Positions 46,529 to 56,748 of a DNA stretch of 64,000 bases are shown one piece after another. This DNA is from Verticillium longisporum (taxonomy: Eukaryota > Ascomycota > Sordariomycetes > Glomerellales > Plectosphaerellaceae), in the NCBI GenBank assembly GCA_019188255.1, contig JAETXT010000002.1, positions 5,022,001 to 5,086,000 of the forward strand, given 5' to 3'. The position numbers and the translations under genes were made by a program. The notes beneath the pieces are model-generated. The model saw only the letters and a list, made by a program, of their open reading frames with translations. It had not been told where the DNA came from and made no database searches. Within the stretch, counting starts at the first letter, position 1, and each line of letters starts with the position of its first letter.

Positions 46529-47312
46529 TCAATCGTCGTTGAAATCGGTCATTTTGCGTCTTTTCCGTTGTCTGGAAGATCCCATGGTCTGAAAGCTCAC
46601 GGTACTCTGCAGCGAGTGGTCAAGCTGGACTTGACCGGGGCGCTCTGCTCGGGGCTCAGCTTGGAGTTCCAGGCCCTCGGTCAGTATCAAATCGCCTTGC
46701 TTTCCGACCAGCGCACGCCCGGCCTCCTCTAACAGAATGCCAAAAGCAAGCAGCGCTGTCTCGTCCATGCTTGTCTCATCAATAGGACGGTTGCCGACAG
46801 GCTGTGCAGAGGCTACAGTGCGACTGTGGGCGGAGTAGTAGTGGGCAGAGTATGTGTGAACAGCCTTGACCAGATCACTGTCAGGGAGGGCGCTTGCCGT
46901 GCCGTCTGGTAGACGACGCTCGTGCGCCATGTATACGTCGTGCTCTGCATAACGCTCCGGAGCCAAGCCGCGTCGAAAGAGAGCTTCTTCCGGAGCAAGT
47001 GTGGAAGAATGTACGGTGGCCTTTCTCAAGCGTGGTGCTCGGTCCACTCCAGGACGAGGGTGATCCTGAATCGCCGTCCGAGAGGATTTCGTTGTTGTGG
47101 TGAGTCGACCTGTGCGAGTGAATAAGCTACTCAGGGCGCAGCACGGATTGAGTAAGCGGTGACAAACCTGCCACGGCGTCATACACGTTTGCCTGCCGCC
47201 AGGCCCTGTAATCCCGAGGCGTGGGATCCGACGTCTCCGCGGCGTCCGCCTCGGCCTCGATCAGGTCCAAGGCTCCTGCGATAGGACTGGATTGACGGCG
47301 GGACTCGGACAT
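46529..47312 (-). CDS. rrn10: Rrn10-like subunit of the Pol I upstream activation factor
   Basis: A 241-residue protein. Exon 1 is 47312-47168 and exon 2 is 47109-46529, with a 58-nt intron (GTTTGT donor, GCACAG acceptor). Two segments match my knowledge of yeast Rrn10: ANVYDAVAG near residue 45 (yeast RNVYEAC) and the stretch LPDSDLVKAVHTYSAHYYSA, then MDETALLAFGILLEEA (yeast DIDLRVVHYYATQ, then FDETSLITLGLLIEKW). Rrn10 is part of the UAF complex that binds the rDNA promoter upstream element and recruits RNA polymerase I. The tail RQRKRRK is a likely nuclear localisation signal. The protein is longer than yeast Rrn10 (about 145 residues), mostly through a disordered segment between the two conserved parts. 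It is divergently oriented from the CSA-like gene. Confidence 0.68.
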
Positions 47313-48143
47313 GATGGCAGCCGTTCAGTACAAAGCAAAATCGCGATGGCCCTTGGCTGGGTTTCGAACCGAGAACAAATGAGGCATGAGGCAAGCAAGC
47401 GGCGGGGTAAGTCGTGCAACAGTGACTGTCTGTTCCCAACCTCTGTCGTCGTTGATACCAGGCAAGCGAGGATGGTGCTTGGTTCGAAATGCAAAGTTGA
47501 AATGTTGAGAGGGCAAGAACAAGGTGCTAGATATCCACTTCAAGTACCTTACCTACCTACCTATCTGGTTCATCCCTTTAGTGCCCAAATTTGGCCTTAG
47601 TACATAAAATGATCACCGCCTGCCTATAGAGCTTTGATGTACATCTAAGTAGGTACTAGCTCAGTACATAATCAAGGGCGGGTACGTCTATGAAATATAG
47701 GTAACGTACATGCATCTAGATGTACAGTTCGCTATGTCTATTAATTCAATTGGCGATATGTATGTTCTGCCACTCGGCTGTCGATCAAACGAAGTATTGA
47801 GGCCAAATTTGGGCACTAAAGGGATAGAGCAAAAGCGCGGGCAGGCGTCGCCTTGAGCTTAGGCCAGGCGCGTCCGCCAGTCGCCTTCCTCTTCATCCTA
47901 TCAAGCCGCCGAGAGACCCACCTGACGCCGAGTCCATCGATCATGCCATTACAATTGGCTGGGGGAACACACTCGCGCTTGGCCGCCCTGTTCTCCAACG
48001 TCGGCACAACTCATCCGTCTCACGAACGTTCAACGTAGGTAGGTAGCTGGCGACGGCTTCTCCAGCATTGTAAGACCGGAACAAGGAACGAACACGCTCG
48101 TCAACACACCGAGGCCTTGTCTCGGGCGCAATCGATTTGATGA
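47313..48143. promoter_or_regulatory. Divergent promoter region of rrn10-like and CSA-like genes
   Basis: An 830-nt region between two start codons facing away from each other. It contains the MITE-like element at 47572-47825, a CTACCTACCTA tract at about 47550-47562 and a TAGGTAGGTAG tract at about 48036-48046. No coding sequence is seen. Confidence 0.6.
47572..47825. mobile_element. MITE-like element with 26-bp perfect terminal inverted repeats
   Basis: The left end (47572-47597) and right end (47800-47825) are exact reverse complements over 26 bp, beginning ATCCCTTTAGTGCCC. The 254-bp unit has no open frame of note and is clearly more AT-rich than its flanks. If the true ends are TCCC...GGGA (47574 and 47823), the flanks are CA on the left and TA on the right, which would fit a TA target duplication of the Tc1/mariner-pogo type with one later change; this part is inference. 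The element is non-autonomous and sits in the promoter between two divergent genes. Confidence 0.85.
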
Positions 48144-49648
48144 ATGCAGGACCGCCTGTATGCCCGTTCAACCGGTGACCTGACCCCTCAGGCCCTGGCT
48201 CGGAGCACCACGACAGAGCTTCTGCGCAGCTTCACTCACGCGCCACAACATCGCTTTGATGGCGAGACAGACGATCAACGCATTCCGGGGGCTGCCAGTA
48301 TATGGGCGCATCGCGCCGGTGTCAATGCGCTTGCACTGGACAAGTTTGACGGCCGTCAGTAAGCCGTCACAGAGGCGCACGCAACAGCATTCACTTGGTG
48401 CTCTTGGCGCTGACGAATACATAGCTTGCTTTCAGGAGGTGCCGACGGTGCCCTAAGACTCTGGGATCTCGACAACTGCGGCAACCCCCATGACCGCCAC
48501 ACGTTTCGGCCCATTGCCGACGTGCCCCGATCCGTCCGTGACAGCACCGACGGCCACAAGCACGGCATCACCCATCTCGGCTTCTACCCCTTTGACTCCG
48601 ACGCGTTCCTATCCAGCTCCTTTGATCGAACGCTGAAGCTCTGGTCCACCAAGCAGATGCGCACGTCGGCCAGCTTTGATCTCGAGACGATCATACATAG
48701 CCACGCTACGAGCCCCTCCCAGGCCACTTGCTTGTAGCATGCGCCACCCTGCCCACCGCCGTTCGTCGTGATGACCACAAATCGGGCTCTGCTGAACAAG
48801 CCCACGCTGCACATGGAGGGGCTGTCCTGTCCTTAGCCTGGAGCCCCAGGCTCGAGCACGAGCTCGTCAGTGGCCATGCTGATGGCCGGGTCCGCGTATG
48901 GGACGTCAGACGGGCCAGCGGTGTTATTGGCATGCTGGATCACGAAGACAGCCTTGGAATTGTCCACCGGTTCGACCACGCCATGGCATCAGGCATGTCG
49001 TGGGACGATGGACCTCATCACCGGGCCGCTGCGCGAGCCCACGATGATTCCGTCAATGGCCTCTGCTGGACCGATGATGGCAAGTACCTTGTATCAGCAG
49101 GCCTGGATCGCAGAATACGTGTTTGGGACGCTGCGACGGGTGCCAACACATTGGCAAGCTTTGGATCCATCGTCCAAAACAGCAGTGCCGGCACGGCCAG
49201 TCTGTTCGCATCCCCGTCAGGCCTGACAGCTGGCCACAGGGATCTCCTTTTCTGGCCCAACGAACAAGAGATTCTTGTCCTAGACCTCCATGAGGGCACG
49301 CTACTGACATGGCTGCGTGTGCCGGGTCCACCAAACGTGGCAAGTGGCCAGGCAGCCGGAGGCTTGAACATCAAGAACCGAACCATGAGCATGGTCTGGC
49401 GAGGTGCTGGTGGACAGGGACTTCAGAACGGTACCATCATGGGCGGTGGAAGCTCCTTTGGTGCGATTCTGACAGCTCATTTGGATGGGCAGATCCGTGT
49501 CTGGATGCCGCAGCTTCCAGGGCCTGAGGATGACGATCCCCTGGAGGCAGCCCCGGACGACGATGACGAAGATGCCAAGCAGCGCAAGCGCAAAGCTGTT
49601 GACGACGCGTTCAAGAGCCTCATGGGGAGACAAGTTACCTTTACTTGA
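48144..49648 (+). CDS. CSA/ERCC8-like WD40 repair protein, one frameshift
   Basis: A WD40 propeller protein of the CSA (ERCC8, yeast Rad28) type, about 479 residues; CSA is the substrate receptor of a DDB1-Cul4 ubiquitin ligase in transcription-coupled repair. Exon 1 is 48144-48358 and exon 2 is 48425-49648, with a 66-nt intron (GTAAGC donor, GCTGACG branch site, ACATAG acceptor). The N-terminus LYARSTGDLTPQALARS is typical. WD signatures are seen in GGADGALRLWDLD, FDRTLKLWS, GHADGRVRVWDVR and GLDRRIRVWDA, with a last one near IRVWMPQLPG. At 48713-48716 one C is missing from the run: after SHATSP the frame closes at TAG (48736-48738), while HLLVACAT and the following 300 codons read from the next frame. 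The acidic/Lys-rich tail may be a nuclear signal. No other break is seen. Confidence 0.87.
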
Positions 49649-50486
49649 TGATCGCTCACTTGCCCCGGTCACGCCATTGCGGTTGGCGTCGAGGTGTATG
49701 GTGAACACAGCAGAAAATCTCAGCCCGCGTCTCCAATGGAGGAATCGACCCTTCCGTGCGATGGCAATGTGAGCATATTGCGAGATTTACGGGTCAAAAC
49801 ATCAGAGTGCTCTTGGTTGGGCACGCCACGAGCGCCTGGATATCTGGCGGCCTAGACCATGACGTGGTTGGCAGACTGAGCAGTTTCGCATCCAGACATC
49901 GCATTGGATGCTTGTATAATGGTAATGGCAATGCCAAGAGTTCCCGGCAGGATGGGGATCTTCGTAAGGGATGCACAGCAGCGATAGATGGGTCCCAGAT
50001 CATATCTGCCAGTCGAAAGATATTCGGAGTAGCAAATGTCGAGCGACTAGGGGCACCCAATTACGCGTAAACACAGCTAGCAATCCTCCAGACGGCAATA
50101 CAAACTCCTCACACGGCAGCATCACGGCTGTGATAGTCAGCTCGAATGCCTGCCCACCGCATCAGACGTTAGCCTCATGTCGAGACAGGAAGGAAGGCGT
50201 CGAGACAGAAAGACGTTGACGGTCCTTTTACTTGCATCTGGCAAGCCGCTGGCGGCCCCGCTTACTGCGTATTCTGCTGATTACCAAGCCCGCGCCCACT
50301 GTCCACCGCGAGGCAATGATGATGGATATTTAAAGAACCCTTGCTCGGCCATACCCAACTCACAAGTTTACTCCCACTTCACCCGCCCTTCTCCTCCTTT
50401 CTCCTCCTTTCTGCAGCCACAAAACGAAACACCAGACCACCATCTCTCATTCTGCGGCGAACAAAGAGACAGAAGTGCAGAACGCC
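49649..50486. other. Intergenic, no gene seen
   Basis: This is the 3' flank of the CSA-like gene and promoter of the methyltransferase gene. A TATA-like ATATTTAAAG lies at 50326-50335, about 150 nt before the next ATG, followed by a CT-rich leader. Confidence 0.6.
50326..50335 (+). promoter_or_regulatory. TATA-like element
   Basis: ATATTTAAAG about 150 nt before the start codon of the methyltransferase gene, followed by repeated CTCCTTT in the leader. The assignment is from position and composition only. Confidence 0.4.
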
Positions 50487-51444
50487 ATGACCTCCTTATG
50501 GACTATCTTCTGGGGTCTCATCGACCCCTGGCTCTTCATGTCTTGCTCCCTGTACTATCTGCCCCCGACGATCCTTGCTCTCCTCCGCGCCCGTGATATC
50601 TCCACCCTCTTCAGCTGGCCGCGCCTGCAGGCAGCCTGGTTCGGCCGCTTTTGGGCGTGGGCAGGGCCCAGCGTGCGCGAGGGGGGCCAGGTGCGCGTGG
50701 GGTCCCTCCTCGAAGGACGCGTCCGCGGCGGGCGGATCGTCGACGGCGACTCGGACGAGGACAGGACCGCCGCCGCCGCCCTCCGCGTGCGCGGCGTCGT
50801 CATCGAGGTCGGCGCCGGCTCGGGCATGTGGGTGAACATGTTCACCAAGGTCGGAGGCGTCCAGAGGGTCTTCGGCGTCGAGCCGAACGCCGCATCACAG
50901 CCCGCGCTGCGGCGGCGCGTCAAGGAGGCCGGGCTCGACGGCGTCTACGAGGTCGTGCCCGTCGGCATCGAGGAGCTCGGGGATGCGAGTCGATGGGACG
51001 GCAAGATTGAGCCCGAGAGCGTCGACTGCATCGTCTCGATTCTGTGCCTCTGCAGTATCCCCGACCAGGAGGCCAACATTGCCACCCTCTACGGTTATCT
51101 CAAGAAGGGCGGCCGGTGGTATGTCTACGAGCATGTGCAGGCCAAAAGTAACCTGTTCATGAAGCTCTATCAGCGTATGTCTCTCTCCCCGCCCCCTCTG
51201 TCTACGCATTTCTTCGCCCATCTGCTCCACCCTGGACTGTTTTCTCCTCAACTGCCAGCTGAAAAAGTTACCAGGCTTTGTCAACCTCTTCTGGCCGCAT
51301 GTGATTGGTGGCTGCGAGCTTTGCCGGGACACCGAGACGGCGCTCAGGAACGCCGGCGAGTGGCAGAGTTTCGAACTGGCCCAGCCCCCGGAGGAGCCGT
51401 GGTATCACACTCTGCCGCACATCCTCGGCGTGCTGACCAAGTAG
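50487..51444 (+). CDS. Membrane-anchored SAM methyltransferase (METTL7-like)
   Basis: A 285-residue protein with a hydrophobic N-terminal anchor (residues about 3-33, LWTIFWGLIDPWLFMSCSLYYL) followed by a class I methyltransferase fold. Exon 1 is 50487-51174 and exon 2 is 51275-51444. The 100-nt intron uses a GTATGT donor and a TTACCAG acceptor; this pair was chosen because it restores LYQRFVNLFWPHVIGGCELCRDT in frame. SAM-binding motif I is VIEVGAGSGMW at about residues 111-121, the acidic residue after strand 2 is in FGVEPNA, and the post-motif VDCIVSILCLCSI is clear. The C-terminal GGCELCRDT segment is shared with METTL7/TMT1-type thiol methyltransferases of the ER and lipid droplets. The substrate is not known for fungal members. 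Confidence 0.85.
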
Positions 51445-51727
51445 AGCATGACCTTTTTTTTTTCTTTGCGAAGGAGGAAGCACTGGGCATTTCACTGGGC
51501 ATGACAACGTATTTCATGATGTAGTAACATGGCATTTTCCTCTCTGTCGTACCGGGCACTGTTCCAGTCTGGCCGACTGCACTTTGAGCTTCAAATTCAA
51601 AGCCAGACAAGCATACATTTTTTTCTTTCTTGATTGTTTTCCAACACCCAAAGGCGAATCAGCATGGTGCCCCCTTTCCATATGGATCATGTGAAAACCT
51701 CAAGCCATACCGCCCGCAGCCAGACAT

Positions 51728-52921
51728 CTAAGGCCACGGCGTTGTGTCATCACATGCAGTAACGTAGGCTCCAACACCAAGCGGCCACTGACTCTGCGTG
51801 CCCATGCCAGCCTGCGCAAACGAGAGGCTCCAACCATTGACGCTCTCCACCAAAAAGCTGATCGTCCTGATGATCCCCCCGCTGCGGTCGACACCACACT
51901 CAAAAGTCCCCACGGTGATGGCGTCCTCGGACCCGAACTGATAGAAATCATCCCATGGCGCCCAGTCGACAGGCCCCGCCGAAGTCTCGAGGCTCGAAGC
52001 CGCGGGATCGTCGCGCGTGTAGACATGATACCACTCCATGCCCGCGCCGGCCGAGTCCTGCTGCTCCGAACCGCTCCAGACAGCACACGGGTACCCCTCG
52101 GGCATGTTCGAGCAGGCGGGAAAGCGAAACTCGACGGCGCAGCGGCGGGTGGTCGCGTCGCGGGGGTGGTTCACCCACAGCGGCGCCATCTCGAACTCGA
52201 AAATGGTGCTGTTTTCGTCGTTGATGCTGGCCCAGCCGTCAGGGTTGACAATGAGGCTGTCGAGAGACCCCGATCCGACCCGCTTGGCAGGTAGCCTTGT
52301 TGAGGTGTCGCTCAGCGTACAGCTTTTGCGCGCCGGAGACACCTCCTCGATGGTGCCCGTCACAGGAGCGCGCGTGGATTTTGTGGGCGACCTGAACTTC
52401 TCGAGGAGGCCGCGGTCGTAGCAGCTGCTGCTCGGCCCGACTTGCTGAAGCGACACGTCGACACACCCTTCCTGGTCCTCCTTGGCCCGGGAGTACAAGA
52501 CGAAGCTCCCGGCGTCGGAGCTTGGCCCTTCCGAGGGGCAGGCAAGAAACTTGTCGTGGCCGTCGTACGTGAGCAGTATGGGCTTCTCTCCGCCGTCGGT
52601 GGCCTCGCCAAAGTCGAAGAAGAAGTCACCGTCGCCAGGGACGCCGCTCAGGCACTCGAATTTCATCGAGGGCGAACTGAAGCGGCAGTTGTTGCCGATG
52701 CTGTCCTGAAGCTTGTCGGAGCTTTCGTAAGCGCACATGAAAGCTTCTTGGAAGTTGCTATTGACGCGGAGGTCACCAGTAGTGCCATGCTTGAGCTTGC
52801 CGCCCAAGTCGCCAGAGACTTCGAGGGTAAAGCAGCAGTCAAAGTCGTCACTCTGGGATGCGACAATGCCAGCTAAGCTGATCGCCACAAGGCTGACGAA
52901 GGAAACCGTGGGGAGCACCAT
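51728..52921 (-). CDS. Secreted Cys-containing protein, possibly with a But2-like C-terminal domain
   Basis: A 397-residue single-exon protein. Residues 1-22 form a signal peptide (basic-poor start, hydrophobic core SFVSLVAISLAGIVA, then SQSDD). The next part, CCFTLEVSGDLGGKL up to about residue 150, resembles the Cys-containing sandwich domain of fungal wall proteins. The C-terminal half has the pattern FEFEMAP, CAVEFRFPAC and MPEGYPCAVWSGSE that I associate with the But2 C-terminal domain of fungal secreted proteins; this is a resemblance, not a firm call. No glycosyl hydrolase motif and no GPI signal are visible, and the chain ends directly after a short polar tail. It is presumably extracellular. 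The minus-strand ATG at 52921 is well placed before the signal peptide. Confidence 0.72.
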   Translation of the reverse strand: MVLPTVSFVSLVAISLAGIVASQSDDFDCCFTLEVSGDLGGKLKHGTTGDLRVNSNFQEAFMCAYESSDKLQDSIGNNCRFSSPSMKFECLSGVPGDGDFFFDFGEATDGGEKPILLTYDGHDKFLACPSEGPSSDAGSFVLYSRAKEDQEGCVDVSLQQVGPSSSCYDRGLLEKFRSPTKSTRAPVTGTIEEVSPARKSCTLSDTSTRLPAKRVGSGSLDSLIVNPDGWASINDENSTIFEFEMAPLWVNHPRDATTRRCAVEFRFPACSNMPEGYPCAVWSGSEQQDSAGAGMEWYHVYTRDDPAASSLETSAGPVDWAPWDDFYQFGSEDAITVGTFECGVDRSGGIIRTISFLVESVNGWSLSFAQAGMGTQSQWPLGVGAYVTACDDTTPWP

Positions 52922-53733
52922 GGTGGTAAGATTGGAAAAGAGGGAGATGATAAAAGGAGTTGACAGCGAGCAGGTATTGCCGACGAGCCCCGACTAGTTG
53001 GTGTCAGTGTGGGCTTTGAAGATGAACAGAGAGAAGTCCCATCACACACAAAGGGTCAGAAATCACCTCTTATAGCCACCTCGCCTATCTTGCAATAACG
53101 GACACGATTTCAGGAACGATGGAACAAATCGGTGGCCCAAGAGGTAAGGTAAACGGCTCTTTCCATCAGCACCAGACGCTCCAGGAGGCAGCACCACATT
53201 GAGCCAAACATTGCTTGGTCCTACAGATTCCCTGTCGCACTTTTGCCCTGCGGTTTGCCGCCGAGGAAGACTCAACGGCATGGGCAACCCATCAGCCGTG
53301 ACGATACCCATCATAACCGACTGCCGAAGGCCTGTATGGCGGTGCACCATTGCGTGGCGAGCTGTCAGTTGACCCATATGATGGTGTTTGCACGGTCTGA
53401 CAGCCAGGCCTGATCCGACATCGAGAACCCCTGCCACCTGTCTTGTGTTCCTAGCAGTGCCACCGAAGAATATTCGGCAAGTGATCTAAACGTCACACCG
53501 CTGTGCCCCTCATCTGACGAGCATCGCCTTGAGAAGCGGTCGTACTCCGGGGAATGAGAAAACGAAAATAGCAGGGTTGTTTTGTGAGCATATGTCCTTT
53601 TACGATGACGCGAACTCACATGCCGGACATCGGCAAACATGGCTGCAGAAGGGACGACGTATAATGCGGAAACCCGCGTGGTCAGTATCCACATAACATA
53701 TGGCTTATCTAGTTACCTCGTTTGGCTACATCA
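52922..53733. other. Intergenic, no gene seen
   Basis: This is the 5' flank of the secreted-protein gene and 3' flank of the helicase gene. Minus-strand frames at 53063-53437 and 53365-53694 have no domains. Confidence 0.6.
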
Positions 53734-56700
53734 TCAGTCCCGTGATTTTGGCATCTTCTTGTCCTCGAGTCCTTCCATGTCCTTCTTCTTGTAAAAATGG
53801 GGGGCAAGCTCAGCAAGCCACTTGGGCTCAATGGGCATACAGCTGCGCATGTACTCTTTGGTGGTCTGTACCAGCTCAAAGTAGACGAGCATCTTCGTTG
53901 GCGGATCCACACCCATGAGGACTGAGCTGGGATGGATGTACACCGTGGCGTTCTTCTTGACTGTGCGGTAGCTGTCGCCACTGCGTTGTAGACGTCCAGC
54001 ATTGGGGAAGAACCCGGCCGTGATGGCTCGTCTGATGGGTGTGAGGTTGGAAGCTCCGCAGGACGAAGAGGACACTTCGACGCGCTCGCAGAGCTTGGCG
54101 AGCTGGTCTCTCACATCGCGAGCGCGCGTCAAAGAGCGCTGCTGCAAGAAGTTCTCGCGGGACCAAATGGGCGAGAAGTCACTATCAACCCACTGGTTCC
54201 ATATGTTGAGCAGCGTCAGGTGATCGCCGCCCTCTTTGACAGTAAACCGAGCGCGGGCACTGTCGGCATGGATCTTCTTGTCCTTGGGCCTGAAGAACAA
54301 GGCCGAGGCCTCTGACAGCATCGACACGACGGACAAGACCTCCTCGACGCAGCCTTCCTTGTCGGCAGCCAAGACAGCCTTGGCCAGCATTGGATCTGTA
54401 GGAAACTCGGCCATCTGGCGCCCCATCTTTGTCAGCTCACCCTTGTGATTGAGCGCTTGCAGAGCAAACAGCTGGTTCAAAGCACCGATGAGTGCTTCCG
54501 TAGGAGGGGGGTCCATGAACTCAAAGTCAAGCAGTTCGTTGATGCCCAACGACTTCAACTGTAGGACAACGCCGTTGAGGTTCGTGCGCTGAATCTCGGG
54601 CATAGGTGACTCATCCATCTCGTTCATATAGGCAAACTTGGTGTACAGCCTGAAGCACTTTCCTGGGCCGACACGACCGGCACGACCGCTCCTCTGGTTT
54701 GCTGAGGCTCGAGAGCATGGCGCCACTACGAGATTGGACATGCCAGTAGCTGGGTTGTATACGTTCTCCTTGACAAAGCCCGGGTCGATGACGTAGACAA
54801 TACCGTCGATTGTCAAACTCGTCTCTGCAATATTCGTGGCCAGTACGACCTTTCGAGCCCCCTCAGGAGTGGGCTCAAAGATTTTGGCCTGGAGGTCCGA
54901 AGGCAAATTAGCGTAGATTGGGCAGATGATGAGCTCCTTCACACGGTTCCCCAGCTTCTTTACTGTGTCGGCAATCTGTTGCTCAGCCGAGTCAATCTCG
55001 TCTTGACCAGTCAGGAACACGAGGATATCGCCCTTGCCTTGTGTCGTGTGAATCTGGAAGACGGTAGTGATGGCAGCGGCAAGGTAGTTCGCCTCAGGGG
55101 CCGGCGTGTAGTAAATGTCGACGGGATATCGACGACCAGGAATGTTGTAAATAGGGGCATCGTCGAAATAAGCAGCAAACTTTTCTGCATTCATTGTAGC
55201 CGAGGAGATGAGCAACTTGAGGTCGGGTCGTTCTCGGGCCAGATCTTTGAGCAGGGCAAGCAAAATGTCCGTGTGCACGGTTCTCTCGTGCGCCTCGTCG
55301 ATCATGATGGCAGAGTAGCCAGCGAGATCAGGTTCCGTCATAAATTCTCGCAGCAACATGCCATCCGTCATGTACTTCAGGACTGTCTTGTCGCTTGTGT
55401 TGTCTTCGAAACGAATATTGTAGCCGACCTCCTGACCAACCTTGACACCAACCTCATCGGCGACACGCGCCGCGACACTCATGGCGGCGACACGACGAGG
55501 TTGCGTGCAGCCAACCTTGGCGCCATTCTTTGTGTAACCTGCCTCGTGAAGGTACTGCGGGAGCTGCGTGGTTTTGCCTGATCCCGTTTCGCCGACAATG
55601 ACCAGAATTTGGTATTTTTCCATGGCCGCGAGGAAGTCATCTCGATACCGATAGATGGGCAGGCTCTTTCTCGTCTCCTGGATCGAGAGCTGCTTCTTCT
55701 CGGCTGCCTCAATCTGGGCGGCAAGAAACGCCTCCTCCTTCGTCATGGTCTTGCCTTCGCCCGGCAGCCTAGAGTCCAGGTTCCACTGAATGTACTGGTC
55801 CTGGTCGAGGACATAGTCGTAGTCGTCGTTCTCACGCTCGGCTCTGTTGATCTGGGCTTTGGCCTTGGCAGTCTGCTCCCTTTCCCACTCGTCATGTTCA
55901 GTGACGAACTTCTCCTGACCGTACTCGTCCTTCTCGACATATCTCTTGTATAGGGCGTCCTCCTTCCTCCTGCTGTCGATTTTGCCCTTTTCGGTGATGT
56001 AGTCCTCAGGCATGTAGTACCCGTCTTTGTGGTCGTCGATCTTGAGTCGCTCCTCGGCAAGGCGCAAGATTTCTCGGTTTTTCGCAAAGTCAGCCCGCTC
56101 CCGCTCCGACAGCCTGACGCCGCTCCTCAGCTCCTCCGTCTCCTCGGCGACCTGTTTGCGAAGCAGCGCCAGCTTCTCGGTCTCGCGCTTCTGTAGGTAC
56201 TGCTGTCGACTGCGGATACGCAGGTCGGGCATCGCGGCGAGGCGATCGGCCGCGCTTTCTGGGCCTCGTTTGCTGTCGCGCGGCTTTGACTTGCCGTCGT
56301 CCTTCTCTCTCAGTCGCTTGGCGAACGCCTCTCGTTCCTCGATATCGCGTTGGCGCTCGAGCTCCTCCCTGGCACCGTCGGACAAGTCTGCGTCCCTGTC
56401 GCCATCACGGTCGCCCTCGCCATGACTGAGCTTGACGCGTTTCGGCGCCGACTCTTTGAATTCAGGCTCCTCTTCCACGTCGTCGATGTCCGAAGGCGGT
56501 TCCTCGTCGGCCCACCTGTCGTCCGCATCGGTATCGCGCTTTCGGTACTGCTGCTTGGCGGGGCGATAGGGCGATCGTGATCTGGACCGGCTGCGTCGTC
56601 TTGAAGACCGTTCGCCGCGGTCCCTGTCATTGCGATCGTGGTCGCGGTGGCGATGCTTTGATCGCTTTTCCTTCTTCTCCTTGGTGACTTTTGCCGGGCC

Positions 56701-56748
56701 AAGCTCGTCGTCTCCCATGGGGAGGAATGCGTACTTTTTGCTCGACAT
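53734..56748 (-). CDS. prp2: DEAH-box pre-mRNA splicing ATPase Prp2/DHX16 type
   Basis: A 1004-residue intronless spliceosomal helicase; Prp2 (Cdc28 in fission yeast, DHX16 in human) remodels the activated spliceosome before the first splicing step. The N-terminus has an RS-like stretch (SSRRRSRSRSRSPYRP) and a long charged region. The helicase core starts near residue 360: GETGSGKT at about 384-391, DEAH in IMIDEAHERT near 481, SAT near 516, and QRSGRAGR near 685. HA2 and OB-fold regions follow, ending PHFYKKKDMEGLEDKK. The start is ATG 56748 (MSSKKYAFLP), typical of the family; the frame is open upstream but has only a GTG there. Its start lies 463 nt from that of the divergent ER DnaJ gene. 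Confidence 0.96.
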   Translation of the reverse strand: MSSKKYAFLPMGDDELGPAKVTKEKKEKRSKHRHRDHDRNDRDRGERSSRRRSRSRSRSPYRPAKQQYRKRDTDADDRWADEEPPSDIDDVEEEPEFKESAPKRVKLSHGEGDRDGDRDADLSDGAREELERQRDIEEREAFAKRLREKDDGKSKPRDSKRGPESAADRLAAMPDLRIRSRQQYLQKRETEKLALLRKQVAEETEELRSGVRLSERERADFAKNREILRLAEERLKIDDHKDGYYMPEDYITEKGKIDSRRKEDALYKRYVEKDEYGQEKFVTEHDEWEREQTAKAKAQINRAERENDDYDYVLDQDQYIQWNLDSRLPGEGKTMTKEEAFLAAQIEAAEKKQLSIQETRKSLPIYRYRDDFLAAMEKYQILVIVGETGSGKTTQLPQYLHEAGYTKNGAKVGCTQPRRVAAMSVAARVADEVGVKVGQEVGYNIRFEDNTSDKTVLKYMTDGMLLREFMTEPDLAGYSAIMIDEAHERTVHTDILLALLKDLARERPDLKLLISSATMNAEKFAAYFDDAPIYNIPGRRYPVDIYYTPAPEANYLAAAITTVFQIHTTQGKGDILVFLTGQDEIDSAEQQIADTVKKLGNRVKELIICPIYANLPSDLQAKIFEPTPEGARKVVLATNIAETSLTIDGIVYVIDPGFVKENVYNPATGMSNLVVAPCSRASANQRSGRAGRVGPGKCFRLYTKFAYMNEMDESPMPEIQRTNLNGVVLQLKSLGINELLDFEFMDPPPTEALIGALNQLFALQALNHKGELTKMGRQMAEFPTDPMLAKAVLAADKEGCVEEVLSVVSMLSEASALFFRPKDKKIHADSARARFTVKEGGDHLTLLNIWNQWVDSDFSPIWSRENFLQQRSLTRARDVRDQLAKLCERVEVSSSSCGASNLTPIRRAITAGFFPNAGRLQRSGDSYRTVKKNATVYIHPSSVLMGVDPPTKMLVYFELVQTTKEYMRSCMPIEPKWLAELAPHFYKKKDMEGLEDKKMPKSRD

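Noticed and set aside
47340..47365. Second T-arm-like sequence around GGTTTCGAACC
   Set aside because: The loop has the wrong size for a tRNA and there is no cloverleaf; the site is just upstream of the rrn10-like start.
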